Assembly (NCBI GenBank): GCA_945910005.1
Contig: OX246746.1
Coordinates: forward strand, 25,877,075 to 25,941,074
Origin: Isoperla grammatica
Taxonomy: Eukaryota; Arthropoda; Insecta; Plecoptera; Perlodidae
Direction: 5' to 3'
Length of the DNA: 64,000 nt
The position numbers and the translations under genes were made by a program. The notes beneath the pieces are model-generated. The model was not told the origin of the DNA. It saw only the letters and a list, made by a program, of their open reading frames with translations, and did no database searches. Shown in pieces: positions 32,865-46,266 of this stretch (the first letter of the stretch is position 1; each line of letters opens with the position of its first letter).

Positions 32865-35800
32865 AAAGGCCCCGACCTAGCGGATGCAACTTTCCAAAAC
32901 ACGTTCCAACACAATAAAGAGTTTTGACAAGACCATTAATTTGTTATAAAATAAATAAGTGAAGAACAAAACGTGTGTTTACACATTATCATGCACAGCT
33001 AGCTAGCTACAAGTAAATTGCGCGCTTAAGCTAGCCAACTTGTCTGCTTACTCTACTCTTAAGATCACAAGTGTTGCGATCAAACAGAAGCAGGAACATT
33101 GATAAGATGCGTTAACACTTGGATTCTAGCTTAGCAAAGCGCTAGGGCTAACACTTAGAGCACAGAGTAAACATGTCAATGCTCGGCAAGACGGAAAATA
33201 GCAAACGGGCCTACCTTCACTCTTTAAAGTACACGCGGGTAGTAGTTTGGTACTCGTCTCGAAAACAACAAGTTCGTCAAACAAAGCAATATACATGGTA
33301 TCAAAATTACAAATTCATGTTAGCACTGGTACCAACTAGGTACCGACGCTCATTTTTACGTCGTGTTTTGTTTTCGACAAGTTTTTGGTTCTCAATTCAC
33401 TTTGGATTGGTAAAATGTGAAGTGGCAAAAGATACCCTGTTCTATCATGCCATTCTAAATGCATGCTAAGGGTCTTAATTTCAGTCGTAATAATGATTTA
33501 TAGCCAACCAATGAACTGGATTTGATTGTTTCTTTGATATGTTGTGATGGATATGTTAAAATTAAATTGGTTGCATATGATGTGGATTAAACCACAAGAT
33601 GGCATGGCACATTTTAACAAGACTATACTGGTAACAACATTCCCATGCCATCTGATGGTTTTTACCAACAAACTATACAAGACATTAACTTGACAATAAC
33701 AAATCAAAGAAACTAGCCAACTGACCATGGCCATGAAAGCCACTCTACTTACAATCCACACAGCTGATACACTTAACACAATATCTTTACACGTTTGCCT
33801 GGTGTGTACTGCAATCACGTTTGCATTGTGAGAAGGGAACAGTCATACTCACAAACCAACAATTAGGCATGGTTGGTCTTCTTCAGGAAACGACATCACT
33901 GTCGGAGCAAACGATATTGTTTTGTTCGATGAATAAGAGATCACCTTGGCGAGTCTGCAATACTAAAGGTATTAGGCACAATCACAACCGACGTTGGCTT
34001 TCTCAAAGTGTGATCACACAGAAGAACAAAATGTTTTGTTATTCTGTGGTAATTCTCTTCAGTTTTAACACATTAATAACAACATGGAGTGTGTTGATTA
34101 TACAAAATAACCCGTTAAGATTGAATTTGTTTTCGTCGTGTATTGAACAAAAGCTGAACGATTGCATGATCCTCAAAAACACCATTTTCAGCTACTTAAT
34201 AGTTTCATAGCAATCAGCTTTACTTAAATGTTACAAAATCATTGTGAAATGTGGCTGCCCACAAACCATGGTCCGTAGTTTAGCTCCTCACAAATCATAA
34301 TATTTGCTTTCCATCAGGCAGATTATTACTAAGCGTACACCTTAAGTAAAGGTGGTGAAACCTCGTACAATTGTTGTTCACAACAACAACATTGAGCAAA
34401 GTCTTTACAATCAGATCATCACTAGAAGCAGAAGTTTTAACACCTTTACTTAAGTGCTCGAGTCTTGAATCTCTGCCAACAGTAATAATGCCAGCAACTT
34501 GTAATGAATATAGACATAGGTCTAATCAATTATTACTATGTAATGTAGTAGTAATCCCCCAAGATAACTGTTAGCATTGCACCATTATGAGTATTGATTC
34601 TAAATATTTGTCATTTCATTTTGAGTGCAGGTTTAAGTTAATGGATGGAATTGTAATTAAATTAAAATAAAGAAAAGTGAAATCAAACAGCGCAAGGTAG
34701 TTTGGCTAGGTTGCAGATTCACTTTTTGATATTGACTTATCAAGAATTAAAGTTGACCAAGTAGTACTGTAGTATAATACTTCCCGTTGTCGTAGATTGG
34801 TAGTGATTACATACTGTATTTTAATAGACACAACATCAACGTACGTAACTAGTGCATTTGTGAGACAATGAATGACAACAGAAACACAAGTGAACAAATT
34901 GTGAAGTGAACAGTGAATAGTGCTCAAGTGAAAAACATGGAACTACATGATCTCCGTCTCTTAAAGGCCCGTTATTGACAAAAATATTCAGCTGTAAGGC
35001 AATGCCTTCCTACGTCTAGTAAATGGGTTTCTGCTCAGTACTGAAAAACGTTTCAAGACCACATCATCTATACGGCAAATACTCTGGGCCCGATCATTGA
35101 TTCCCAGGATGACAAATTATACTTCACAAGTCAAATCGACGTCTTCAATGTACAGATAGATATTCTGCAAATTCTAACTCGAAACAATAGTCACGAATAC
35201 CATGATCGCAATAATCGAGAGGTAAAGCAACAAGAGTTGTTCGTAACACTAACATCTATCTATTCTTCTTGATTTCTAAATGAAACTTCAGTAATGGTTG
35301 TTTTGGGTAATAGTTGTTTTGGGTATTACTGCAAATCAATGCATTCCTACATAGACATCTTGTCTTGCCCACTCTGTAACATGCTCACACTTTAACGAGG
35401 TTTAAGCACACAAATGAATAAGACTCATTTACCCCATAAAACAAAGTTGTGAATATATTGCGATTTAAAAGCACACTCGGACACCGAACACTAGTACAGT
35501 AATCGGAAGTATATAAGTATTGCAGCTCGTCTTCGAGACGACAATTTTGAGAGGTTGGTTAGTGCCAGGCTAATATTTCACACAAGAGATGTGTCCATTA
35601 TTTTAACATCATTCCAGCGACAGTTACACGATTTGTGATACTATCCGTAGCCCCCAGGACTTATTTCCTGGAAATGGAGGCTATGTAATGTGTGGTACGT
35701 CTACACTACTGTGCACAAGGTCAGGTAACGGCTAATTGTCTACACACCCTCAATGCCCTAACACTTGAGAAAACAATCATGTGCCTACTGTGGTGTCATA

Positions 35801-38800
35801 TAAAGTCTGCAAGGAAGACGACGTTACTACTACTGTATAATACGATATCCGGACTCATTTTAGCACAAGGTGCTATCGATACTACCAATTTTGTTTTAAT
35901 AAATTTAATGTAGACTATGTCGGACAAGCACAGGTGGTTTAACGGATGCAGCTAATTGAATTGTTGTCCTTCTTGTAAGATTATCTGTGATGACTCCTAG
36001 AGTGTGATTTATTTAATTCCCTATTGAAAAACAAGTATCCTACCAAGTAACAGAAGAAACTACACCATAAGGTATTGAAGTATTGAATGAAGATAATACT
36101 TTGTTCATACATAATTACTCTATGTGACTATCCTACTAACAAAATGTGATGTCAATTAATAAGACCCATTCCGTTATGGTAGCAATTAAGGACAACAAAG
36201 GCATAAATCAGGGGTAATAAACCCCATGCTACTACCAAGAGTTTTTTTACAACACTCACTATGGTATAAGGTGGTTACGAACGTTTACGTCTAAACAACG
36301 TTGTGTATTTGATCTATATCCACTTATTCTTGAGTTTTGTAAATTTGACCGTAACTGCTTTGATAGCTACCTCCGGCAACGAGAAGAGAAAATAAAGACA
36401 ATTCCTTCTCCTGCCAGATTATAATAGAATTATTCACACTAATGAGCTAAAGTTAATTTAATAATTTCACTAGTTTAATATATAAAGAAGAATAAAAATG
36501 TGCAATCCGAAATTGGACATTTATGCGAGTTATCAGATAATTTCCTGTAATGGTATCAGAACCACAATGTTATATAATAAAGAAACTTACAACAAAAGAA
36601 GTCAGCTCAGCTCCTAGATATGTAAATGCTTACACTAAACTCTAGCATCTCTAGAAATTAGTCGGAATACAATGTACAGCCTACAGAATGTGTAAAACGA
36701 AATCGATATTCTACGGAATGTCTGGAAGTAAGCCGAAGGCAAGAAGAGAGTGAACGATATGCTAGGTTGCTCCACATTAGGTGCTGTACGACTAGGATCT
36801 ATAGCCACTCGGTTACAAAGATAACTACTTTTTGCATTTACATCATTTTACTCTGTACCTAGTATAATAGTAGGCCTAGATATATTGGAATTTTCTATTT
36901 GGATTTAAGTTTAAATTATAGCTGTTTTTTTTAACAACCAATCTGTGTGTAAGTGATATGATCATAGCTCCGTCCTCGAGACAAACTGAGCATTGTAACT
37001 CTTACACTTCTGTCTTCTTCCTCTTCATCTTCTTCTTCTTCTCCTTCTTCTTTTAAGACATGATATGTTGTCACTTGTTTCTATACTATTACAATTTTAT
37101 AAAGGCTTAGTGACATAGATGTTGACTATGATAATAATTATAATAACTTGAGGTTGTGATAAATTTTGGCCAAAATACAATTTCCCACATAAAATTTTGA
37201 CAAAAGGCATCATTTGTAATTTGTAGGGTGTTGTTTTCAGTTAAACTAGATTTAGCAATACCTTGTGGTCAATATCATGCGTTAGAAAATGCAAATTCAA
37301 ATGGAAATGAGTTAGCCGTTAGCAAATGTTTACATTAAACAAGTAATGGTGAGAAATAAAAATTCAATTTCCTTACAATACATCACAAAGAAATAACTGA
37401 TGAACAAACTATATGTATGTACAAAAGATCCTTTATTATTTGGTCATACGTTTTCATGATGCCATAAAGTTGATTGTTTAGCTAGTTTATGTATTCTTCC
37501 CAACATATGTAAATCAAGGGTAGTAAACATATCATCTTTCATCCAACACCTCTTCGGTGTGAAACTAAGGATATGGCCAGCAATGCATATTTCAAACTAT
37601 AAAGAACACATTCCTTTGCAAGTAATAGACTTCATATAAGTCTTCACTAAGTTAAGAGCACACAGGCTAAGCTTAATTTAATATACTCTACAGTCTACAC
37701 CAATGCCAACGTATTTAAAATTTTCAGTTAGAAATACAATAAAACAACGGTCACATACATGCTAAGTTTACACAACCAGGAACTCACAAGTAATCCTAAG
37801 AGTGTTTGATCCTTTACTACCCTTGATCATAAATGTCCGCAAGCACTACATACACAATTAGGACAAATAAAATTACTTTGAAGGGTACGTTTTGGAAACA
37901 TTACTTAAAAGTAAAGTATTTTGTTATAACAAATTTCTCAGAAAAGAAGAAAATAATCTAAAGAAAAATCTGTAGTTTTTAAATTTCTATTCAGAGAACC
38001 ATTAAACCAGACACGCTAATAAAAATGATTGACTACGTTACGTATTAACTATGACGTAGAAGTATAGCTTTTTGTGTGTTAGTTTAGTTTTATATAAAAA
38101 AAGGAATAATAATTACATTATTATAATAATTAATATTTATTTCCAAATTTCATCATACAATGATGGTAGATGACAGAAAAGAGCAGAGATCTCAACAGTG
38201 CGACTGCCAACCATTCCTAGAATTAACTCAAATATCTTATAAACATAGTACCATTCTAATTCTCATCTGAACATGACAGAGATGTATAATAGGCCTACTG
38301 TGCCCTAAAAGAAGACACAAACGTATGTGTTTTATAAAGAGAATTTTATTTTTAAATAGTTTATGGTGTAATTGTAATTTCAAACTAAAATTGAACCAAA
38401 AATGAGACTAAAAATAAAAAACTTCAAATTATTTGAGTTTTACAATCGTATGAAAAGATTATTGTCCTAAATCTTATTACCGGTAGCTGTACTTTGCAAT
38501 TGAGCTGACTATAATATTTTAAATGTCTATGACATGCAACTTTTAAGGGTAATTTAATTTGAATCACTTGTAGCAGCAAGACTTTGTCTCATTGTTCTTA
38601 TCTCTGCAATTTATTACCTAGAATAACTGGTATCTTAAAAACATAACCTAGACACAAATATCATTTTTCGGGTCAAAAACGACCCACACGGCACTAAGAA
38701 GATAAGAAAAACGGGGTTTACGATATATATATCACTAACAACCATGTAAAGATTTTAATAATGAAACCTTGTCTCCAGTAGATGTAACAACAAACTCAGT

Positions 38801-41800
38801 CTACTGGGTACAGCTGTATTAGCAATAATGTCATGACTTAGTTCAAGACTGAACAAAAAAGTAGAAAAAATGTGTGCTAACGGACACAAACCGAGTCTTG
38901 GGACCAAGTGAGACATACAATGGCTTTTGTATACATAGATGAACAGACTACCCTATAGAGTACATTCTCATTAGATGAGCAATGTTGAAATGAATTTATA
39001 TAACACTAATGGGGTGGATTAAATTACATTGATTTGGCGAGAGGACCGATATAACATACCTTATGTACTAGAAATGGACACCATAGTGAAACACTGAAAT
39101 ATCAATAAGTTTCTAATTTACCATGAAAAACCATAAAAATAGATTTGAATGAAAACACTGATGAAGGTAATGACAAGGACAGAACATTATTTCATTTCTT
39201 TATGGGTGGCATAAGGATGTTTAATAAAGTCACAAAATAAAACCTTGTATGTGTGCCTCAATAAACAAATTCCTTTTCCCATTCAGTCCTAAAACAACAT
39301 TTTTACTTTTATCTTAAACATGTTTGGTTAGAAATATATCATTTTCCGGACCAACTTTTGTTAATACTACAAGTGTTAATGCCTTTATAGCATCTTGCTT
39401 CAAAAAGGTAATCCTGGTTAGACCTACACTAGTGTTGTCCTATCAAGCACCCAAACACTACAGTGCCACTTGGGGTCAGAAAGAACCAATCTGCTAAGTC
39501 CCAAAAATAATGAGAATTTAACATTTTACTTCTTTTTAAAAAAATAATTACTATCAATCAATAATAAATTGTTAATACCGAACACCTGTGAATCCTTAAT
39601 ACCATAATCAGCATTCTTAACAACTAAATAGTATAGATAAAATAAAACATTTACCAACACCTCCGGGGAACAGTGATTTTATTTTAGAAGTATAAAATGA
39701 GTAGTTTTTTTAATACATCATTGTTCATTTACCATCAATCAATGGTTTGAATGTTAATAGAAAGTGTTCTTAACAACTCGCCCATTGTTTATCCTAATTC
39801 TGAATGGTGACGTGTATGTGTGTGTGTGTGTGTTTGTGTATGTGAGTGTGTGTGTATGTATGTGTACCATATTATAATTTGTAAACCAATTAGTATTCCT
39901 TACCTCTATATATATTGAAAACAAAACAAAATTTTTCAAGAATCAAGTGCTAACTTGGAAGGTTTCCAGAACAAGCTACATTTTCATTCCCAAGTCTAGT
40001 ATAGACGTTCCATATGGTACTCATTCACCATGCAATTGTTAGTCTACCATGTAAAGGGAAGGTAGACTTTATACTGTAACATTAAAGATAAACTGCTTTA
40101 AGAAATATCCAATGGAGAAGAAAAATACTTGAATCCGAAATTTTTCCAACGATGTTTTAATTAAATTATTATTAGTATTGTTATTTCACCGCATGCAACT
40201 GATTTATAGCAAGAAGTTTAATATATTGAACTAGCATGGCAATGAAAACCCTGCAATAAAAGTATGATCACACTTTTTAATACCACAGGTCATTGCAAGA
40301 CCATAGAAATAGTAAAAAGGCAAAAGGTTAGACGAAATTACGCTAAAATGAAAATGTACCTACCTAAAGTTCCAAATCTATTAGTAAATGATTATTATAA
40401 CATTAAAACTTTGTTTTGTTTCCTCAAAAACCCTATGAACTTTGTATAACCTTATTTACACAGGGTGCAATTATGCTCTCCATTTGGAGATGCTATTAAT
40501 ATTTATTTCCGAGTCATGTTTGACATACGTACGCAACTTCGAAAAAAGTGTTAGGACACATTTCTGACGATGCAAAGTACTTTCACGGTGAAAGAGCGTA
40601 TCTACACTCATATTACATTCACTTTGTATACCCCAAGAGGTGCATAATCTAATATTTAAACGTGGACAAACACGTAAGTGGAGTAAGTAAGTAAGTGGAA
40701 CACTATAAGTATAGGGCACGTGTTTTTTTTTTTAATTTGACAAATTTAACCGAGAATTTCAATGTTTGTGCGGGGGGGGGGGGGGGGGGGGGCGGGAATG
40801 AAAAAGTCAAATGTAGAAGTTCCAAATCTATTAGTAAATGATACACATAATATTAAAACTTTGTTTTGTTTCCTCAAAAATCTTAAGAACTTTTCATAAC
40901 CCTTTCTGTTTTTCTTTTACCCATACATTGATGTATTATACAATCACAGTCATAATTATTTACAGTGTAACAAAATAATTTTTACTGAAAATGTTTTAAA
41001 AAGAAATTTCACACTTTTTCTGTGCATTTGTGTAGCATCTAGTCATAGCTGATTTTACAATACCACAGACCACTTTCGTCATTCTTCTTCTTTTAAGATT
41101 TGTTTGTATTTAATATATTTTTAATAATACGTGTTACTGTTTCTTCCAAACCAGGACAGTTAAAAAGACGTCTCCATGCTGTCTCTATTGCTGCATGTTC
41201 TCGAGTCGACCACTGCTCCACTTTGCATGCAGTCATGCTCCATTTGTTAGCGGAATTACGCTGCTCTGGTATGGATGTTTCCTACTACTGTACCAGCATT
41301 AAATAGTCACAATGTTGGCTAATCATCACTTTCTATTACTTAGTTATGAAGTTAGCAATTTTGCACCAAATTATTTATATCCTGTTATTTATTTAAGCGC
41401 AGTGCATAAAGAATAACGAAAACATTATAACCGACTACACGTATTGCACACAAAGCCATGTCATTTTAAACTAAAACTGTTTCTGAAATGTTTATTTTGT
41501 TACACTGTCTATGCTGACGCTGTGTGTCCTGCTGTCAGAGGTAGTTTACCCATCTAAAGGTTAGCTGCCTCACCTAGAGTAGGTACAGGAAGATGCACAT
41601 TGACTTAAAAGTGCATAAAAAGGGTACAGCTGTAATATGATTTGCTTTTGTTACATTTGGGAGGTTATGTAGTAATTTTTATTATTTTTGTCAAAAGAAA
41701 ATTAATTGAAATAAGATGAGTTGATTATAGTGTGCCATATTGATTGTCCATGCCATTTGCAATTGCTACCAAACATTTCTAAATGAAAGCAGTAATTAAA

Positions 41801-43857
41801 AATAATACTTATGGAATAAAATTCTGCCATGTATCGCATATTTTATCTTCTAAACAATTATTTAACATGTCTATAACATTGTATCGTGACCCACATTCAA
41901 GTCAAAAACTTGAGACCTTACTAAACGTAAAGTTGGCTTAATTAGTTATTACTAAATGGGTTGACCATGTGTCTTTTTATGCCTAGGTTTACCCTGGGTC
42001 AACTCACGTTCTACCTATGGCTCAGCCTAGGTCAAAACATATCCTCCGAGTTTTGTAACATGTGAAGGTCATATTCTAATGCGCTGATAAGAACCATTTA
42101 ATTGTTGTTTTGTATCGATCAGGTTATCTTAACACTAGTAACACTTAGTCGGCAGTGATTTAAAACATCAAAAAGTAAAAATTTCCCATGGGTCGAGATG
42201 AACACACTAGCCAGTTGAAAAATATATATATATGTTTTGGGATTACATAACAACCTTTAAGTTATATACTAAGAAACCAGGATTATAAAGCCAATAACAG
42301 CATGACAATGTGCCCTTATGTAATATAATAGACATCAATTAGGAGAAAAGGTTGTAGGTTGGGTGTTGGCAGGGGCTGGATGGGGACTCGGGAACAATTC
42401 ATCACCTTGTGTAGCTTGAACGTCCAGTGCCTGTTTACCCAACATGATGTCTTCTCCTAAATGACTATATAATATGGTTTCCCTACACTTTTAACAAACA
42501 CAAATCCATGGACAAATATAATAAACAATGTCATCAGCTGCACATTGGCATCATACAATTAATGCGAGTAAAAACATTACTTCCCAATATTGCACCCAAT
42601 ACTGGCAGCACAAGCCAGTTGACACATGAAGCACCGCTGTGCTGTGCCTTCAATTGAACTGAACCTTTAGCACACAATATACAAGTCAAAACACAACAGA
42701 AATGGTATACAATGTATTTATAAGAATACATTTAAAATGATACATTACAATAAGTGTTGAAACTCAGTTCATTAATCGACAGTAGTTTCCCAGGGGAAAA
42801 ATACTGAAATAACAAGAATTTTTCTTTTGCATTATTAAGTACAGCATATCATTCATTAACATTACAATAATTTGTTCAGGGGATATCCTTTGCCTTTATC
42901 AATATGGTTTGAAAATTAACACTGAGAACCAAAGGTCTATTACCTATGGAGGTAGCAACTAAAGCTAAGAGTAGGCTTCCTACTGTACAGTTAATACTAC
43001 AATTTTGATAAAGAAGCAGTATCTAGTAATTGTGCGTAACGTATGTCCATACCCAACCAAATAACTTTCACTCATGCTAAAAACTATTAAACGTGAGATG
43101 TCGAAGGCTTTCACGACCCGTGGTCGGGTTCCGAGCAATCGATCGAGCGTCGGACCACGCCACTCCGAGATCGCCCAGAACTCTTAATAATCCGTGTGTG
43201 ATGATGAAGGAAACCCCAACATTGCAAGCAAATTAACAAAACTTGTGTTTGTTGCATCATAACCACCACCCAGTAGAAAAGAGTCAAAATACAAGAATCT
43301 AAATGGAAAAACATCAAGGTGCATGCACTGAAGAGTGTATTCATAGCAAAATGAAACATTTAGGTGGACAATAACTAAGCAAAGAACGGAACAAGAACGA
43401 AGCAATCGAGCGAGAGTAATCGTGCACGTCACGAGGTCTAGACGAGATGCCATCCTGCTATCTAGTACCGCCAACTAACCTCTAATAGCACGTCGCCTAA
43501 CCGACCCGCACAAAAACGCACCTTTAATGAGACCACAACAGATAACTAGTTTTCGAATCCGAACGGTTCATGCAACCGTGATGGGCGACCGTACGGCGTC
43601 CACTATGCGTTGCTCATGCAGTGCATGCGTTTCACCACCTACCTTGGAAAGATCCGTCACAACCATGTCAAGGCACACATATCACTAGCTAGCGACCTAC
43701 TGTGACTACGGGTCATTGCAATTCTAAACAACGTTATTACATCGAAAGCATTTGACATAGATCGCCGGTGGAGCCCACAGGACGACCGTGAGTAAAACCC
43801 GTCGTCGTGTGGGCTCCACGAGGTAATGTGATGCGAAAGAGTAGGAGAGCGGCTTAC
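32865..43857. other. Large PMCA intron, AT-rich
   Basis: It holds a pyrimidine CTT-type tract (37015-37057), a (GT)n tract (39812-39866), and a poly-G tract (about 40772-40792). A direct repeat of ~82 bases (40367-40448 and 40817-40902, sharing AAGTTCCAAATCTATTAGTA) is also present. The open frames at 33173-33469 and 33821-34210 look random. No exon recognised. Confidence 0.5.
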
Positions 43858-43926
43858 AGCTTGGTCAGTGGAGCTCTTGCTGTAGGGTACCGGAATCAAA
43901 CGTTCTTGCAATTCACCGCCTATCAC
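43858..43926 (-). CDS. PMCA 23-residue cassette exon
   Basis: It is 69 bases, phase 0 to phase 0, between CTCTTGAAG and CAAGCT|GTAAGC. It encodes VIGGELQERLIPVPYSK plus six more residues ending TDQA. Placed between LQTQ (54259 exon) and IRVVNAF (30861 exon) it keeps the frame and would insert 23 residues into the calmodulin-binding region. The acceptor's pyrimidine tract is moderate. The protein-like content, exact phase and position support a real cassette. Confidence 0.62.
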
Positions 43927-44566
43927 CTTCAAGAGTAAAGGGTAACAGTGGTCAGAAAACCATACAAGGGTTGTAGGAGAGGGGTAAGTGCTTGACAGTC
44001 GACTACTCTCGTGGTAAGGCGATATAGGGTGTGCTTATCGTCGAACAAGAAACAGATAACCCATGCCAAGCAGTCAAACAGTTAACACACATTTCTCCGC
44101 CACTGACCCGCCACTAACCCCTAGAAATGACCACTGCACACAATTATTATTTAGTTGCTGGAATTGAAAAAGAGGCATTAACACAGAGATGGTAAACAAG
44201 TGAATTTTCTTATCAACATACATGTTTTAGCTACAGAGAAAATAAAAACTAAACAGTTACATACATGTATATACAGTTAAATGATATGAGGAAAAAATAG
44301 AAGAGCAAGTTATACGTGTATGTTCAAGTTATAATCGTAGGGGACTATGAGATGCAAGGTAAAGAAGTAGGGGACACATGGCAAGCTCTCACATCTATTA
44401 CATCCATTCACAATACAACACTAATCTAAGTGAAGAATACAAAGAGGGGTAACAAGGAAAGCTCTGACCCCCCCTCCCCCTCCCCCCGCCCCCGGTAAGA
44501 CTCGCAAGCTACCGGCCACTGCCGACATGCGGTGCAGCCGTGCCACGTTATCGTATCGAATCGCAC
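43927..44566. other. PMCA intron or proximal 3' UTR
   Basis: If the proximal terminal exon is used, its 3' untranslated region lies here on the minus strand. No clear AATAAA was seen close by. Confidence 0.35.
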
Positions 44567-44914
44567 TTAAATACTGGTCTCGTGGACTAGTTTGGGCAGG
44601 TCCGTTACCACAGGGTCCGGCTGTAGACGAGCCAGATAGGGGGCCACCCGCTGTGTTTGTTTGGGGCTACGCACGCTGCCTCGCAAGCCCTCTTCGCCGC
44701 CCTGGGGAGACGTCTTCGAATAAGCTTTGCCGCGGTCGTTGAGAGGCGACGGCGTTTTGGTGGGATCTTCGTCTATGTAACTGATGTCGGAGAGGGGCCG
44801 CGTTCCGGTGTGACTTCGCGAGCTGCGTAAACTGTGCAAGCTGTGTAAACTATGGACAGAGCGGCGTTCCTCCAAATCTTCCAAAGTCGACTTGAAAGCC
44901 CTGATAACTCGCAG
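44567..44914 (-). CDS. PMCA proximal terminal exon (ETSI tail)
   Basis: It follows GTGTTTGCAG in phase 0 and opens LRVIRAFKSTLEDLEERR, an alternative second half of the calmodulin-binding helix after LQTQ. Then come the repetitive HSLHSLHSLRSSRSHTGT, an acidic stretch (SDISYIDEDPTKTPSPL) and a basic/Pro-rich region. It ends VHETSI before TAA (115 residues). ETSI fits a class I PDZ ligand. It could also be spliced onward from an internal donor, but the frame runs cleanly to the stop. GC content is well above the flanks. Confidence 0.85.
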   Translation of the reverse strand: MRVIRAFKSTLEDLEERRSVHSLHSLHSLRSSRSHTGTRPLSDISYIDEDPTKTPSPLNDRGKAYSKTSPQGGEEGLRGSVRSPKQTQRVAPYLARLQPDPVVTDLPKLVHETSI

Positions 44915-46119
44915 CTGCAAACACAGGGAAGGAGAGTCAGGGGGGAGGGCTCTACGCACAAACAAAATACATGTCCGTCACGCATTGTGAATGGACACCC
45001 GTGACTCGGTGCAACACTCGACAGCCGTGTTGCCACGGTCCAAAAAACATAATGGGAAAATAAATACAAAATACAAAAGTAGCACAATGAATAGAATACA
45101 AAAAATGTAATTTATTTTAAATGAATGGTAAATGTGAAAGGAAAATGCATCCAAGAGAATGAAAAAAAATGATGAATTTAATGGAAATGGAAAACAAGTT
45201 GAAAATTTGAAATAAGAATTAAGAAATGTTGAATAAAACATTTTCGAATGAGCACCAAGTAACGGGACAACATGCAACAGAACTGAAACCAAGAAAGCAA
45301 AGTCATGCCAAAAGAAGCAAGCATCGCGAGGGTAAACGTTGGGGATATATTACAACCGTGCATAACTCTGTGTAGAACTAGAAACCAAACTCCAAAGCAC
45401 ACAATTACAAACTAAGAAAGCAGGTTGACAGAACAGGACAGTAAGCAAACGGCGGGGTCAGGGGTACCGTAACTTGTTACATGGGAATTTCAGGGTTACA
45501 GAACAGAAGAAGCAAAACACCAACAACTAATTGCATCATGTAAAAACTTAGGTGCATAGAAAGACAAGAGACCGAAGAAAGAGTTTCCAGTCTGATACCG
45601 TGAGCAGTCTACACGGTATCAGCCCCAATTAAACTCGGTGATTCATAAACTTATGCATTCGTATACATATACACAGAAATAAATAAATAATTTTACAAAC
45701 TTATTTATTTATACATAGACATACATATAGAAATACATAGTTGTTGCAATACGTACACACCCATCCACATACATACGAACTCGCAACCTAAATCTCCCAG
45801 CAGGCTATGCGGCGAGTGAGTGACCTGCTCATATGCTCGGATTCAAGACTTAGGTGTCCATAAAGTGGTTCACAGAGGCAACAGACAGGATAGTACTGTG
45901 CATTCGGTAATAAGCTGGGGTAATACTAAAGCATGTTAACTTGACAATAGGAAACATTGGGAACAAAACTAATGACAAGTAAGCTAATCCTTAAAGAAAT
46001 ACTGGACAGTCTAATTGTCTAGTCTTCTACGGTCCATACACAGCAAAGAACACGAATGGCAACTACGTTTGGTTTCCGTCAGCAGAGCATCTAATTGCAA
46101 GCAGTCATCTATAAGCTAC
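44915..46119. other. PMCA intron
   Basis: AT-rich with no further exon recognised. Confidence 0.5.
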
Positions 46120-46266
46120 CTGACTTGTTCAACGAACTGAAGGTCGCTAGACCATAGTCTCCCTTCCCGCCGAGACCGGGCCCCAAACGTTTGTGGGTTC
46201 TGTTCGCTTGCAACACGGATTGCTCAGAACTAGAACGGGTGGCGCTTCCGTAGACTCGCTGGCCAC
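46120..46266 (-). CDS. Candidate PMCA alternative exon (ETMV tail or cassette)
   Basis: It is 147 bases bounded by GTGGGTTCAG and AAGTCAG|GTAGCT, and is much GC-richer than its flanks. In phase 0, the phase left by exon 54259-54403, it reads VASESTEAPPVLVLSNPCCK and so on to GRETMV and a stop at 46149-46147 (39 residues). A second frame is open end to end (GQRVYGSATRSSSEQSVLQA...LNKSG) and would need a different upstream phase. The phase-0 version lacks the second half of the calmodulin-binding helix. A terminal ETMV would again be a PDZ ligand. It could instead be an exon of another transcript. Confidence 0.5.

Noticed and set aside
33821..34210. 129-codon plus-strand open frame in the PMCA intron
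   Set aside because: No recognisable motifs, no clear splice signals, and composition like the surrounding AT-rich DNA.
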